Source: Runella aurantiaca
Lineage (GTDB): Bacteria > Bacteroidota > Bacteroidia > Cytophagales > Spirosomataceae
Direction of reading: 5' to 3'
Assembly: GCF_003339505.1 (NCBI RefSeq)
Contig: NZ_QPIW01000005.1
Span: forward strand, 1-64,000
Length of the DNA stretch: 64,000 nt
The number at the start of each line of letters is the position of its first letter. The first letter of the stretch is position 1. A program made the position numbers and the translations under genes. The notes beneath the pieces are model-generated. The model was not told where the DNA came from. It was given only the letters and a program-made list of their open reading frames with translations, and searched no databases. Positions 1 to 7,679 of the stretch are shown in pieces.

Positions 1-194
1 TGGGGATTTTTCCATAATGCAGTGCGATGGCCGCAACGTGCATCGAGTAGTTCTTGAATGTGCTCGGGCTACGACCCAACACTGAAATACTACGCTCAAA
101 GCGATGAATTAGTGCCTCAAAGCCAGGCACTTCTCTGCTGGCGCGATTGATGAGCGTATTCTCCCTCAGCTCATCAGAATTCTTTTTTTGTCAT
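1..194 (-). pseudogene. IS91-associated tyrosine-recombinase-type integrase, N-terminal fragment, frameshifted
   Basis: Read leftwards from about 190, the minus strand encodes an open stretch that runs off the window edge. It contains a core-binding (SAM-like) segment: RFERSISVLGRSPSTFKNYS followed by HVAAIALHYG. This is the usual N-terminus of the site-specific integrases that accompany IS91-like transposases in Bacteroidota. No start codon lies in that frame. An ATG at 192-194 would give M-T-K-K-N-S-D-E-L-R-E if the A homopolymer (T7 at 183-189 on plus) had six bases instead of seven; with seven, the ATG frame stops after six codons. I read this as a one-base homopolymer insertion. It could be real decay, slippage or a sequencing error. 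The catalytic domain lies outside the window. Confidence 0.6.
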
Positions 195-856
195 GCTCAA
201 TTTTAAGTTTAAATTGGCCTTAAAATTAACCCTTTTGAGGTAATATAGCTACCGAAGGTTTTGTTCAACAAGGGTTTTGCAATAGTGGGGCGAAACTGCA
301 AAGTTCAACGGTAGTTCTTCGGTTCAACTTTTGTGCAAAATTGAAGATTTGTGCTTCGATTTCCCCACCATCGCAAAGCCCCAAAACGTTGCGACGCAAT
401 TGGGGTGGGGCCAGCAGAAGGCCGTTTGGAAGACAGGGTGAGCCAGTTTTCGGCTAACTTCGCGGTGGCGAGAGCAGGAGGCTTAGAAGCCGCGGCGAAG
501 TTAGCCGAAAACCATGATAAAAACACTTCACAAATCTTGGATTTGCAAAATATTTTTATCATTCTGGCTTGGAAGGCGTTTTAGGCCACTTTTCTACCAC
601 CCCAACTTCGTACAATAACTAAGGTTTCGTGGTGGCCGAAGGCCAAGCCATGAAACCGCTGTTGAACGAAACTCGGGCGGGCGGCCAGCCTAGCGGTGAG
701 TGCTCACCAAACTCTTTTCTTTTGTTATGGAGTTATCGTCGAGCTGGCAACTATTTTCAGAGCAGGTTTTTGACCTGCTTTTTGCTTTTACAGCTGTTTA
801 TGCACCATTATTATGGTTTTGTTGGGGTTAGGGCATAAACTCCCCTACCCATCCCG
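195..856. repeat. Non-coding, strongly folded segment between integrase and transposase remnants
   Basis: No convincing gene is present; short open frames here are crossed by repeats. I see several nested inverted repeats. An 18-bp perfect pair (446-463 GTTTTCGGCTAACTTCGC with 495-512) has a small GGCTT/AAGCC hairpin in its loop. A 10-bp pair follows (514-523 with 553-562) and encloses another hairpin (531-536 with 540-545). An outer 9-bp pair (400-408 with 597-605) encloses all of these. Further hairpins lie at 371-394 and about 624-657. The segment lies beside IS91-type remnants, so it may contain the element ends (oriIS/terIS-like) or another single-strand-folding recombination site. The function is unknown. 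Confidence 0.6.
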
Positions 857-1306
857 TTAGCTAACGGGATCGTTGCTTTCACTTTGGCAAACGCCCATGT
901 ATGAGGCGGGCGGGCCTCGTGGCCCGAAAACCTCAATCGTTACTAAATTTCCTTCGCCGCAGCATCGGCAACGCCTAAGAAAGGTTCTTGGGGGCTCTGT
1001 TGATTTGGGCTTGAGCTTAAAATACTCCCGTAAGTGCTTAAATTTGGCACGTTTCCAAGTACTACTCAAAAAGCCATAATGACGAATCCTGACAAAACGT
1101 TTGGGTAGTATATGCTGAGCAAAACGACGGGTAAACTCCGAATGGCTCAATGTCAGGGACTTTTTGAGGCCATTTTGACGGTAATCTTTGGAGGAAAAAA
1201 TAACGCTTTCTGCATCTACTTGCTCTATGCGATGGTTGCTAATGGCCACTTTGGGCGTGTAGCCGCCTAAATACTCCACAACTTTTGGTCTTGATCCAAA
1301 AAACTG
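857..1306 (-). pseudogene. IS91-family (Y2-type) transposase, C-terminal fragment
   Basis: About 150 codons of the minus strand match the C-terminal part of IS91-type rolling-circle transposases. The readable order is VVEYLGGYTPKVAISNHRI, then KDYRQ, then SEFTRRFAQHILPKRFVRIR and HYGFLS, and a cysteine pair (CRCCG) near the end. The open frame is closed upstream by a stop at 1307-1309, and the catalytic tyrosines and HUH motif are absent, so only the 3' end of the gene remains. The only start would be a GTG at 1279. The break at about 1310 falls just before the tRNA terminator. It is on the same strand as the integrase piece at the left edge but in the wrong order for one intact element, suggesting two adjacent or rearranged copies. 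Confidence 0.75.
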
Positions 1307-1337
1307 TCAGCAGAAGGGAAAACAAAAGCAACAAAAA

Positions 1338-1372
1338 AAGCCTAAACCGCTATTTTACAACGTTTTAGGCTT
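1338..1372. terminator. Terminator hairpin downstream of tRNA-Leu
   Basis: A 9-bp stem (AAGCCTAAA at 1338-1346 with TTTAGGCTT at 1364-1372). A T-run follows on the minus strand, and a T-rich tract follows on the plus strand. It would end transcription of tRNA-Leu, and it also marks the right boundary of the IS91-type remnants. Confidence 0.7.
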
Positions 1373-1391
1373 CTCTTTTTTGCACTTTAAG

Positions 1392-1477
1392 TACCGGGGA
1401 CGGGAATCGAACCCGTACGAGCGTTTCGGCTCACAGGATTTTAAGTCCTGCGTGTCTACCAGTTCCACCACCCCGGC
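1392..1477 (-). tRNA. tRNA-Leu (anticodon UAA)
   Basis: A complete minus-strand cloverleaf of 86 nt. The acceptor stem is GCCGGGG with CCCCGGT. The anticodon arm is GCAGGACTTAAAATCCTGT with loop anticodon TAA. There is a long variable arm, as expected for a class II leucine tRNA, and a GGTTCGATTCC T-arm. CCA is not encoded. It is separated from the upstream tRNA-Gly by that gene's own terminator. Confidence 0.95.
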
Positions 1478-1504
1478 AGGTGGCGATTTAATTACGGATA
1501 AAAA

Positions 1505-1527
1505 AAGCACCGTTTTCTGCGGTGCTT
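1505..1527 (-). terminator. Terminator of tRNA-Gly
   Basis: Perfect 8-bp stem AAGCACCG/CGGTGCTT with a 7-nt loop, followed on the minus strand by a run of seven T. It begins 2-3 nt after the tRNA-Gly 3' end, so the two tRNA genes are probably separate transcription units. Confidence 0.8.
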
Positions 1528-1529
1528 GG

Positions 1530-1602
1530 AGCGAAAGACGGGGTTCGAACCCGCGACCTCGACCTTGGCAAGGTCGCGCTCTACCAGCTGAGCTACTTTC
1601 GC
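1530..1602 (-). tRNA. tRNA-Gly (anticodon GCC)
   Basis: A 73-nt minus-strand cloverleaf: acceptor stem GCGAAAG with CTTTCGC, D-arm AGCTCAGCTGGTAGAGC, anticodon loop CTTGCCAAG with GCC, T-arm GGGTTCGAACCCC. CCA is not encoded. Confidence 0.95.
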
Positions 1603-1744
1603 GTATGTTTTACCGTGATTTGGTGGTGCAAAAGTAGTCTTTTGGTGTATATGATGCAAGTATTTATTCAAAAAAAATGGGCTTTTTTTTTGAATAAATA
1701 GCCCATTTTAACCTGTATGCATGATTATCAGAATGTTAGGCACA

Positions 1745-2593
1745 TTATAAAAAACAGAGAATTCCGAAAAAAATATTGAGACATACGCTCGCCAATACGT
1801 TTAACCACATGGTATTTCTAAAATTAGCATTACTTTCGTCTTGCCACGTCTTCCAAGTCCACCATCCAAAAAAGGCCAACAACGGAAAGAGCAAAATCAC
1901 CAAAAGCAACAGCGGTAACGTAAACCCAAAATAACCCAAATAACCTCCCCCCGACAGCAGTAGCCAAAAACAAGCATTGATAAATGTTCCCTTAATTCCC
2001 AGCAGTCGGCTCATGGTCATATCGCCGCGTTTGGCATCTTCTTCGTGTTGGTACACTTGCGTAAGCGGATAAATAGCCAACAAATTTGAAGTACAAACCA
2101 AAGCGGGTAGTAATTGCGGAATAAGCGACACAAAGGTTTGTAGATTATTGATGGATTGAAACACGGCCAAGTACGTAAGCGCACCCTGAAAAATGGTGAC
2201 TACAACCCAACTCAAAATTGGGTACTTTTTTAATCGAACCAACGGGTGACTGTATGCCTTTGAAATAAAACCATAAATCAGCAAATACCCCGTAAATGAT
2301 TCGCCCACAAACAACCACCCCAATACCAACGCCAGAATATCACACCCCCACGCAACATAATACAGCTCTTTGGTGACGGGTGGAGGCGTTTCGAGCAAAC
2401 CAATACTCCCTTCATCTTTATCGTAATAGCTATTGTAGGCGTTGCTTGCAGGAAAGAGCAAAAAATGCAGAATAAAAAACATCCACCAGGCTTTAGCGGT
2501 ATCGGGATGCGGCGACTGACTAAGCGCAAACAAAAAAATGGGTAACAAGAAAAAAGAAAACGGAATGCGAAGATGAAGGAGAATGTTTTTCAT
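1745..2593 (-). CDS. UbiA-family membrane prenyltransferase
   Basis: A 282-residue polytopic membrane protein with about eight or nine hydrophobic segments. It shows the two aspartate-rich motifs of the UbiA superfamily. The first is NAYNSYYDKDEGS (residues 51-63; N54, D58 and D60 would bind Mg-prenyl diphosphate). The second is HEEDAKRGD (D186, D191). A conserved Y/K/H patch (SKAYSHP) follows the first cytoplasmic loop. Members transfer prenyl chains to aromatic or other acceptors at the inner membrane. The acceptor cannot be read from sequence. It is shorter and more divergent than MenA, so quinone synthesis is possible but unproven, although a MenC gene lies 5 kb away. It is transcribed alone or with the barrel protein upstream (32-nt gap). 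Confidence 0.75.
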   Translation of the reverse strand: MKNILLHLRIPFSFFLLPIFLFALSQSPHPDTAKAWWMFFILHFLLFPASNAYNSYYDKDEGSIGLLETPPPVTKELYYVAWGCDILALVLGWLFVGESFTGYLLIYGFISKAYSHPLVRLKKYPILSWVVVTIFQGALTYLAVFQSINNLQTFVSLIPQLLPALVCTSNLLAIYPLTQVYQHEEDAKRGDMTMSRLLGIKGTFINACFWLLLSGGGYLGYFGFTLPLLLLVILLFPLLAFFGWWTWKTWQDESNANFRNTMWLNVLASVCLNIFFGILCFL

Positions 2594-2624
2594 GCAGAGT
2601 TGTGAAAATAGAAGTTAAAAGTAC

Positions 2625-3374
2625 TCATTCCTGCACAAAATCACACTTGGTTGGGTTACGAATCTTGAACCCAAAGGGCCTTTTATTGAAGCGATAAACA
2701 ATACTTATTCCCGAAATGATGTACCTATCCGTTTTTGCAGGGTTCCCTGCAAAACTGATTCCGTCCAAATAGTCAGAAAAAGTAATGCGGAAACCTGCCT
2801 CGGCGGCGAGGGTCCATTGCGGATGGAAACGGTACTTAACCCCTAGCCCGAAAGGAACAACCCCGTGAATTGACTTATACACGGCGCTGCGGTCAATGGC
2901 AGCTCCCTGCACAAATTGGGGCTTTTCAACAATCATATTTTCTAAATCAGCCTTGGGCTTTGTTCTCACAAATCCAAGGCCTGCAAAGAGAAAGGGAGAA
3001 AACGACGGTGAAAATCTGTATCTCAGTCGCGGTTGGGTTAGCGGCCAAGGATGCCACTCAAATTGGGCCGAAATCTCCGTCAATGGCGTGGTCGTTGTAA
3101 AATTACGAAAGGCACGGTCGGGATAATGACTGTCTTTGCCCGAAAGTCGTCCCTTAATTAAACCAGCCTTTACCGCAAAATAATCAGAAAAATTATAACG
3201 CCCCATCACCCCAAACGAAGGCTTGGGCTCTTTGGAAAGAATATCTGACTTGTTTAAATCACCCAGATACCCTGAGCTCCCTCCAAATACCCCAACTTCA
3301 AATCGGTCTTGTGCGTCAGCAACAAACGAGTTGACAAAAAACAACCATAAAAAGCAGACGTATAAATAGCGCAT
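2625..3374 (-). CDS. Outer-membrane beta-barrel protein (DUF6089-like)
   Basis: A 249-residue protein with an N-terminal signal peptide (about residues 1-21, ending VADAQ) and alternating amphipathic strands typical of a small outer-membrane barrel. Its motifs GYLGDLNKSD, SGKDSHYPDR and FRITFSDYLDGIS are nearly the same as in the N-terminal barrel of the larger OmpA-type gene upstream (GYLGDLNKSD, SGNDANFEDR, FRLAFSDYLDGIS). The two are therefore paralogues from a local duplication. This copy lacks the TSP3 repeats and peptidoglycan-binding domain. Ligand and function are unknown. A terminator-like hairpin at 3413-3446 separates it from the upstream gene. Confidence 0.75.
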   Translation of the reverse strand: MRYLYVCFLWLFFVNSFVADAQDRFEVGVFGGSSGYLGDLNKSDILSKEPKPSFGVMGRYNFSDYFAVKAGLIKGRLSGKDSHYPDRAFRNFTTTTPLTEISAQFEWHPWPLTQPRLRYRFSPSFSPFLFAGLGFVRTKPKADLENMIVEKPQFVQGAAIDRSAVYKSIHGVVPFGLGVKYRFHPQWTLAAEAGFRITFSDYLDGISFAGNPAKTDRYIISGISIVYRFNKRPFGFKIRNPTKCDFVQE

Positions 3375-3412
3375 TTACAAATGCTTGTTACTGTATTCTA
3401 ACGGTACAAAAA

Positions 3413-3446
3413 AAGCCGAACAAGAAATGAATCTCCTGCTCGGCTT
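3413..3446 (-). terminator. Terminator after the OmpA/TSP3 gene
   Basis: A stem AAGCCGA (3413-3419) pairs with TCGGCTT (3440-3446), partly extended inward, and is followed on the minus strand by a run of seven T. It lies 24 nt beyond the stop of the OmpA-type gene and upstream of its barrel paralogue. Confidence 0.7.
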
Positions 3447-3469
3447 AGAAAACGATTTATCAATTTTGG

Positions 3470-5287
3470 TTATTGTCGAAATGCTTCTACTTCCACCCGG
3501 CGATTTATTTTGCGGCCTGCCTCCTTGGTATTCTCAGCCGCAGGTACACTTTCACCCAAGCCTTGAATCACCACACGTGGAGCACTTACTCCTTTCAGCA
3601 ATAAATACTCCAAACAAGCCTTTGCTCTCGCTTCAGACAGCTTTTCGTTGTAGGCTTTGGAGCCTCTACTGTCGGCGTGTCCCGACAAACGAAGCATGTA
3701 CGATGGATTCTTAGCAAGTACATCCACCAAACCATCGAGGATTGACTTGTATTTATCTTGTATCATGGCGCTGTTGGTCGCAAAGAGAATCGACTCCACT
3801 TTGAAGTCAACCACTAGTTTTGCAGGGTCAATGGCTACTTTTTGTTTTTTAGCCAATTCAGCTTCTAAGCGGGCTTTTTTCTCAGCCGCTTTGATAACAA
3901 CCTGCAACGCTTTGGCATCAACGCAACCTTCAAACTCAGGCGGACCAGCTACCTCTGGACAACGATCTTTGGAATCTTCAACACCGTCGCCATCTGTATC
4001 GGGGCAACCGTTGAATTGAGCCACTCCCGCCACCGTCGGACAAGCATCATCTTTGTCGGCCACGCCGTCGTTGTCTGCATCGGGGCAGCCTTTCAAATCT
4101 GCTTTACCAGCCACGCTTGGACAGGCATCATCTTTGTCAGGAATACCATCTCCATCCGTATCAGGACAACCACCAAATTGGGCCAAACCAGCCACATCTG
4201 GGCAAGTATCGTCTTTGTCGGCAATGCCATCTTTATCTTTGTCAGGACAGCCTTTTAGATTTGCCAAACCTGCTTCGTCAGGACATGCATCGTCTTTGTC
4301 AGCAATACCATCTTTATCTTTGTCAGGACAGCCCTGCAAGGACGCAAGACCTGCTTCGGTAGGACAGCTATCGTCTTTATCACGTATGCCATCGCCATCC
4401 GTATCGGGGCATCCTTTCATGGATTGCAAACCAGCTACGTCTGGACAATCATCGTCTTTATCAGCAACGCCGTCGTTGTCTTTATCTGGGCATCCTTTCA
4501 TTCTAACCGAACCCGGCTCATTCGGGCACGCATCTTTTTCATCAGGAATGCCGTCACGGTCTTTATCCTGATGGTCAAAACGGTACGTAATGGCAAGGGT
4601 TGAAAGCTTATAACGGTCGTCACGATTGGGATTCGCACCTTGGCTTATGCCATCCAAATAATCAGAAAAAGCTAAACGAAAACCCGCTTCGGCACTCACG
4701 ACCCACTTTTCTGACAAATCGTAGCGAACCCCAATTCCAAAAGGAATGACAAAGTTTGATTTAGAATAATCGGCAGCCTGATCGGCAATTGCTCCCTGAC
4801 GAAAATTAGCGGGAGTGGATGCCGTACCCGTAAAATCAGGTTTAGGATTGGTAAACCCAACCCCTGCTCCCGTAAATAAATAAGGAGACAACTTACGCTT
4901 AAACCGCACTTGAAAGGCCGTAGAATCGTATTTAAAACGATTTTTACCCAAGAAATCATATTCTACAATCGCCGACAAATCGGTAAGCGATGAGCGCGTT
5001 TTGAAGCCTCTGACTTTCCGGTCTTCGAAATTGGCATCGTTGCCCGACAACGTACCGAACGTCAAAGCGCCCCGCAATGCCCAGTTGCGACTGATATGGT
5101 AGCGACCCAAAAAGCCACCGCTCATTTTAGGCTCCTGTGAAAAAAAATCAGATTTATTGAGGTCGCCCAGATACCCAGACCAGCCCACTCCAGCGCCCAG
5201 TTCCCACCGTTTGTAAACCTGTTGACTATAAGCTGGGCCGACAACCAATAACATGGCCATGAGCGCAAATCGTACAGTTAGCTTCAT
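3470..5287 (-). CDS. OmpA-family protein: barrel, TSP3 calcium-binding repeats, peptidoglycan-binding domain
   Basis: A 605-residue envelope protein. Residues 1-21 form a signal peptide. Residues 22-237 form an outer-membrane barrel paralogous to the neighbouring 249-residue protein. Residues about 241-455 hold eight thrombospondin type 3-like repeats of about 26 residues (pattern DxDxDGxxDxxDxCP...GCP), which should bind calcium. A charged alpha-helical linker (457-490) leads to an OmpA C-terminal domain (about 495-605) with the peptidoglycan contacts D539 (GHADS) and R554 (LSEARA). The protein probably ties the outer membrane to peptidoglycan, with the repeats as a rigid spacer. TSP3-OmpA architectures are common in Bacteroidota. 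The near-identical repeat DNA (about 3920-4565) is prone to recombination. Confidence 0.9.
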   Translation of the reverse strand: MKLTVRFALMAMLLVVGPAYSQQVYKRWELGAGVGWSGYLGDLNKSDFFSQEPKMSGGFLGRYHISRNWALRGALTFGTLSGNDANFEDRKVRGFKTRSSLTDLSAIVEYDFLGKNRFKYDSTAFQVRFKRKLSPYLFTGAGVGFTNPKPDFTGTASTPANFRQGAIADQAADYSKSNFVIPFGIGVRYDLSEKWVVSAEAGFRLAFSDYLDGISQGANPNRDDRYKLSTLAITYRFDHQDKDRDGIPDEKDACPNEPGSVRMKGCPDKDNDGVADKDDDCPDVAGLQSMKGCPDTDGDGIRDKDDSCPTEAGLASLQGCPDKDKDGIADKDDACPDEAGLANLKGCPDKDKDGIADKDDTCPDVAGLAQFGGCPDTDGDGIPDKDDACPSVAGKADLKGCPDADNDGVADKDDACPTVAGVAQFNGCPDTDGDGVEDSKDRCPEVAGPPEFEGCVDAKALQVVIKAAEKKARLEAELAKKQKVAIDPAKLVVDFKVESILFATNSAMIQDKYKSILDGLVDVLAKNPSYMLRLSGHADSRGSKAYNEKLSEARAKACLEYLLLKGVSAPRVVIQGLGESVPAAENTKEAGRKINRRVEVEAFRQ

Positions 5288-5399
5288 AGAAATTCGTCAA
5301 ATTAAATTGAAAATGTAGCTTAATGGCCTTTTTAATGGGCAAAATCAAGGCTTAAAGCTAATAGAACACGGCTGAATTACCAAACGTACACTAGATAAA

Positions 5400-6851
5400 T
5401 CATCCACCTTTTCCTTGCAGCCAACGCAACAACAATCTAACACCGTAGGCGGTAGCCGATTTCATGGTGCCAAATTCAGAATCGGCAAAAGCGGTTCCAG
5501 CAATATCCAGATGTGCCCAACGCGGATGCTCTTCCGTAAATACTTCTAAAAATTTAGCCGCAACAATTGCTCCCGCAAAAGGCTTCCCATGAAAGTTTTT
5601 GACATCGGCTACGTCAGAAGTCAATTCTTCTTTGTAATCGTCCCACAATGGCAAACGCCATAGCTTTTCGCCCGTTTGTTGTCCCGAATCGTACAAATCT
5701 TTGGCAAGTTGCTCGTTGTTGGTAAACAATCCCGCCGCCGAATAACCTAAGGTAGCGATACAACTCCCCGTCAATGTAGCCAAATCAATCATGGCATCAG
5801 GTTTTGCGGTGCGCACAAGATAACTGAGCGCATCGGCCAAAATAACCCGGCCTTCGGCATCGGTATCTATAATTTCAATGGTTTTGCCCGAATAACTTCC
5901 CACCACATCACCGGGCTTTGTAGCCAACCCGTCGATGCTATTTTCGGTGGTGGGAATCGCTCCTATCAAATGAACGGGCAGTTTTAGTTTAGCAGCGGCT
6001 TCAATCGTACCCAATACCGCCGCCGCCCCGCCCATGTCGGATTTCATGTAGTGCATATTGGTCGATTGCTTCAACGATATTCCTCCCGTATCGAAAGTAA
6101 CACCTTTTCCAATTAAGCCAATTTTTTCCGTTGCATGCGGGTGTTTGTACTCCAATAATATAAATCTGGGCGGGTTTTTACTACCCAAACTCACGGCTAG
6201 AAGCGCTTGCAAACCTTCTTCTTCGCACTGCTTTTCATCCCAAACGGTGACAGAATAACCGTATTTCTCGCCCGACTCAACCGCCCACTCGGCCAAACTT
6301 TGGGGTGATTTTTTATTGGAAGGTGCATTCATCAAATCCATGATTCGAATTTGAGTCTGCGCAATTGCTTCACCTCGTTGCGCTTGCTGGGTAGCCCATT
6401 CGATGGCATCCTCGGCAACAACGATTTGCAATCTGGCGGCTTTATCAAAGATTGTCAGCCCCTCTTTCTTTTTGGTTTTGTACAAACCTAAATCATAATC
6501 ACCTAAAATACAGCCATTTGCAACCACTTCTATCCACTCATTTTCAATCCCACCAGTTTTGAGGTCAATCGCAATGACGTTGGGGAGGTTCCTTTTTTGT
6601 CTATAAAAAAACGAACGTAGTGTTTTAATAAAATCGGCCTCTTTCGGCGTTTTACCTAACCCTACTAAATATACTTTTCGGCCATTTTCGTAAATCGTCA
6701 CCACTTGTTTGGCTTCCGCTTTAAAATCCTCTTTCAGGAAAATGGCGTTCGAAAAGATATTAAGTCGGTCACCTAAATCATCACTTTGACGAAATAAATA
6801 AATAATCGCTTCAGTTTCGGGCTGAAGCGCCCCAACAATTTGAATTTCCAT
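5400..6851 (-). CDS. Leucyl aminopeptidase, M17 family
   Basis: About 483 residues. The C-terminal catalytic domain carries the M17 signatures GLIGKGVTFDTGG and MKSDMGGAAA (metal ligands Lys/Asp and catalytic Lys), and the family block DTDAEGRV (usually NTDAEGR), which holds a metal Asp/Glu pair and the catalytic Arg. The N-terminal third is the less conserved regulatory domain. The enzyme removes N-terminal residues from peptides in the cytoplasm as a hexamer with two metals. A longer reading would begin at a TTG at 6869. I prefer the ATG at 6851 (MEIQIVG) because the extra six codons lack family character. It lies 30 nt downstream of the sulfite-oxidase-like gene on the same strand and is probably co-transcribed with it. 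Confidence 0.9.
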   Translation of the reverse strand: MEIQIVGALQPETEAIIYLFRQSDDLGDRLNIFSNAIFLKEDFKAEAKQVVTIYENGRKVYLVGLGKTPKEADFIKTLRSFFYRQKRNLPNVIAIDLKTGGIENEWIEVVANGCILGDYDLGLYKTKKKEGLTIFDKAARLQIVVAEDAIEWATQQAQRGEAIAQTQIRIMDLMNAPSNKKSPQSLAEWAVESGEKYGYSVTVWDEKQCEEEGLQALLAVSLGSKNPPRFILLEYKHPHATEKIGLIGKGVTFDTGGISLKQSTNMHYMKSDMGGAAAVLGTIEAAAKLKLPVHLIGAIPTTENSIDGLATKPGDVVGSYSGKTIEIIDTDAEGRVILADALSYLVRTAKPDAMIDLATLTGSCIATLGYSAAGLFTNNEQLAKDLYDSGQQTGEKLWRLPLWDDYKEELTSDVADVKNFHGKPFAGAIVAAKFLEVFTEEHPRWAHLDIAGTAFADSEFGTMKSATAYGVRLLLRWLQGKGG

Positions 6852-6881
6852 AAAACAATATTGAATCAATTATTCATATCT

Positions 6882-7574
6882 CTAGCTGTAACGGTCATTT
6901 CTCCAAGGATAGGCCGTATTGGAATACCCGCGTTCTTCCCAAAAACCGCGTTTATTTTTATCCAAGAACTCGATTCTTTTAATCCATTTTGAGCCTTTCC
7001 ACGCGTACAACTGCGGTGTAATCATCCGAACGGGGCCACCGTGCTCTTTGGGCAAAGGCTCCCCGTACACCGTATGCGCCAATAATACATCAGGTTTGAG
7101 CGCCTCTTCTAGCGACACGTTGGTGGTATACGTATCATATCCATAACACATCAGGTGGGTCGCCGTTTCTTTGGGCTGCACTAGCGCCGCCAAATCTAAT
7201 AAACGAACCCCCACCCACGACATATCGAGTTTTGACCAAGTGGTTACACAATGAAAATCAGAGGTATCTTCGGTTTGGGGCAACGCCATGAAATCTTCCC
7301 ATTTTAAAACTACAGGATTTTCGACTTCACCGTCAATGTACAATCGCCAGCGGTCGAGGGTCACGTTGGGTTGGTACCCCAAATCCAGCACGGGCCATTT
7401 GGTCGTCAGGGTTTGCCCAACGGGTACTTGGGGCATACCGTGTCGATTGGTTTCACCGTGGCCCTGTGGACGTTCATCCGCCATAGATGGGGTGTTTTTC
7501 ATTTTATCCTCAAAACGAGCCTTCAGCTTCATTCGAGCTTCAATGATTTTATCAAGTTTACTGCTTTCTTCCAT
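6882..7574 (-). CDS. Sulfite-oxidase-like molybdopterin-binding protein
   Basis: A 230-residue protein matching the oxidoreductase molybdopterin-binding domain (PF00174 type). The centre holds DFHCVTTWSKLDMSW, whose Cys109 is the expected ligand of molybdenum. HTVYGEPLPKEHGGPVRMI and YAWKGSKWIKRIEF follow, both characteristic of YedY/sulfite-oxidase-like small enzymes. There is no signal peptide, so it should act in the cytoplasm, unlike periplasmic MsrP (YedY). No heme or dimerisation domain is present. The substrate is unknown. It is followed closely by the M17 aminopeptidase gene; the pairing is suggestive only of shared expression. Confidence 0.85.
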   Translation of the reverse strand: MEESSKLDKIIEARMKLKARFEDKMKNTPSMADERPQGHGETNRHGMPQVPVGQTLTTKWPVLDLGYQPNVTLDRWRLYIDGEVENPVVLKWEDFMALPQTEDTSDFHCVTTWSKLDMSWVGVRLLDLAALVQPKETATHLMCYGYDTYTTNVSLEEALKPDVLLAHTVYGEPLPKEHGGPVRMITPQLYAWKGSKWIKRIEFLDKNKRGFWEERGYSNTAYPWRNDRYS

Positions 7575-7679
7575 GTTTTTACATCATTTGTTAGTAGAAA
7601 ACGCCGAAACAGAACCCATTCTCCGAAAGGTTTCTGTTCATTTACTTAACGACTTAAACAAATAAAAGTTCGTAAAATA

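Noticed and set aside
305-562. Possible 85-codon minus-strand gene near the IS91-type remnants
   Set aside because: It reads straight through the inverted repeats and has no family character; the segment is better explained as folded non-coding DNA.
3922-4565. Regular repeats suggesting a CRISPR array
   Set aside because: The repeats are in-frame TSP3 codons without conserved palindromic repeats or unique spacers, and no cas genes are present. The same applies to 18436-18540 and 46362-46766.
4053-4571. Plus-strand open frame (172 codons) opposite the TSP3 repeats with strong LSASGQP-type repetition
   Set aside because: It is the antisense reading of the repeat tract of the OmpA gene; its repetition mirrors the TSP3 units and nothing else supports a gene.
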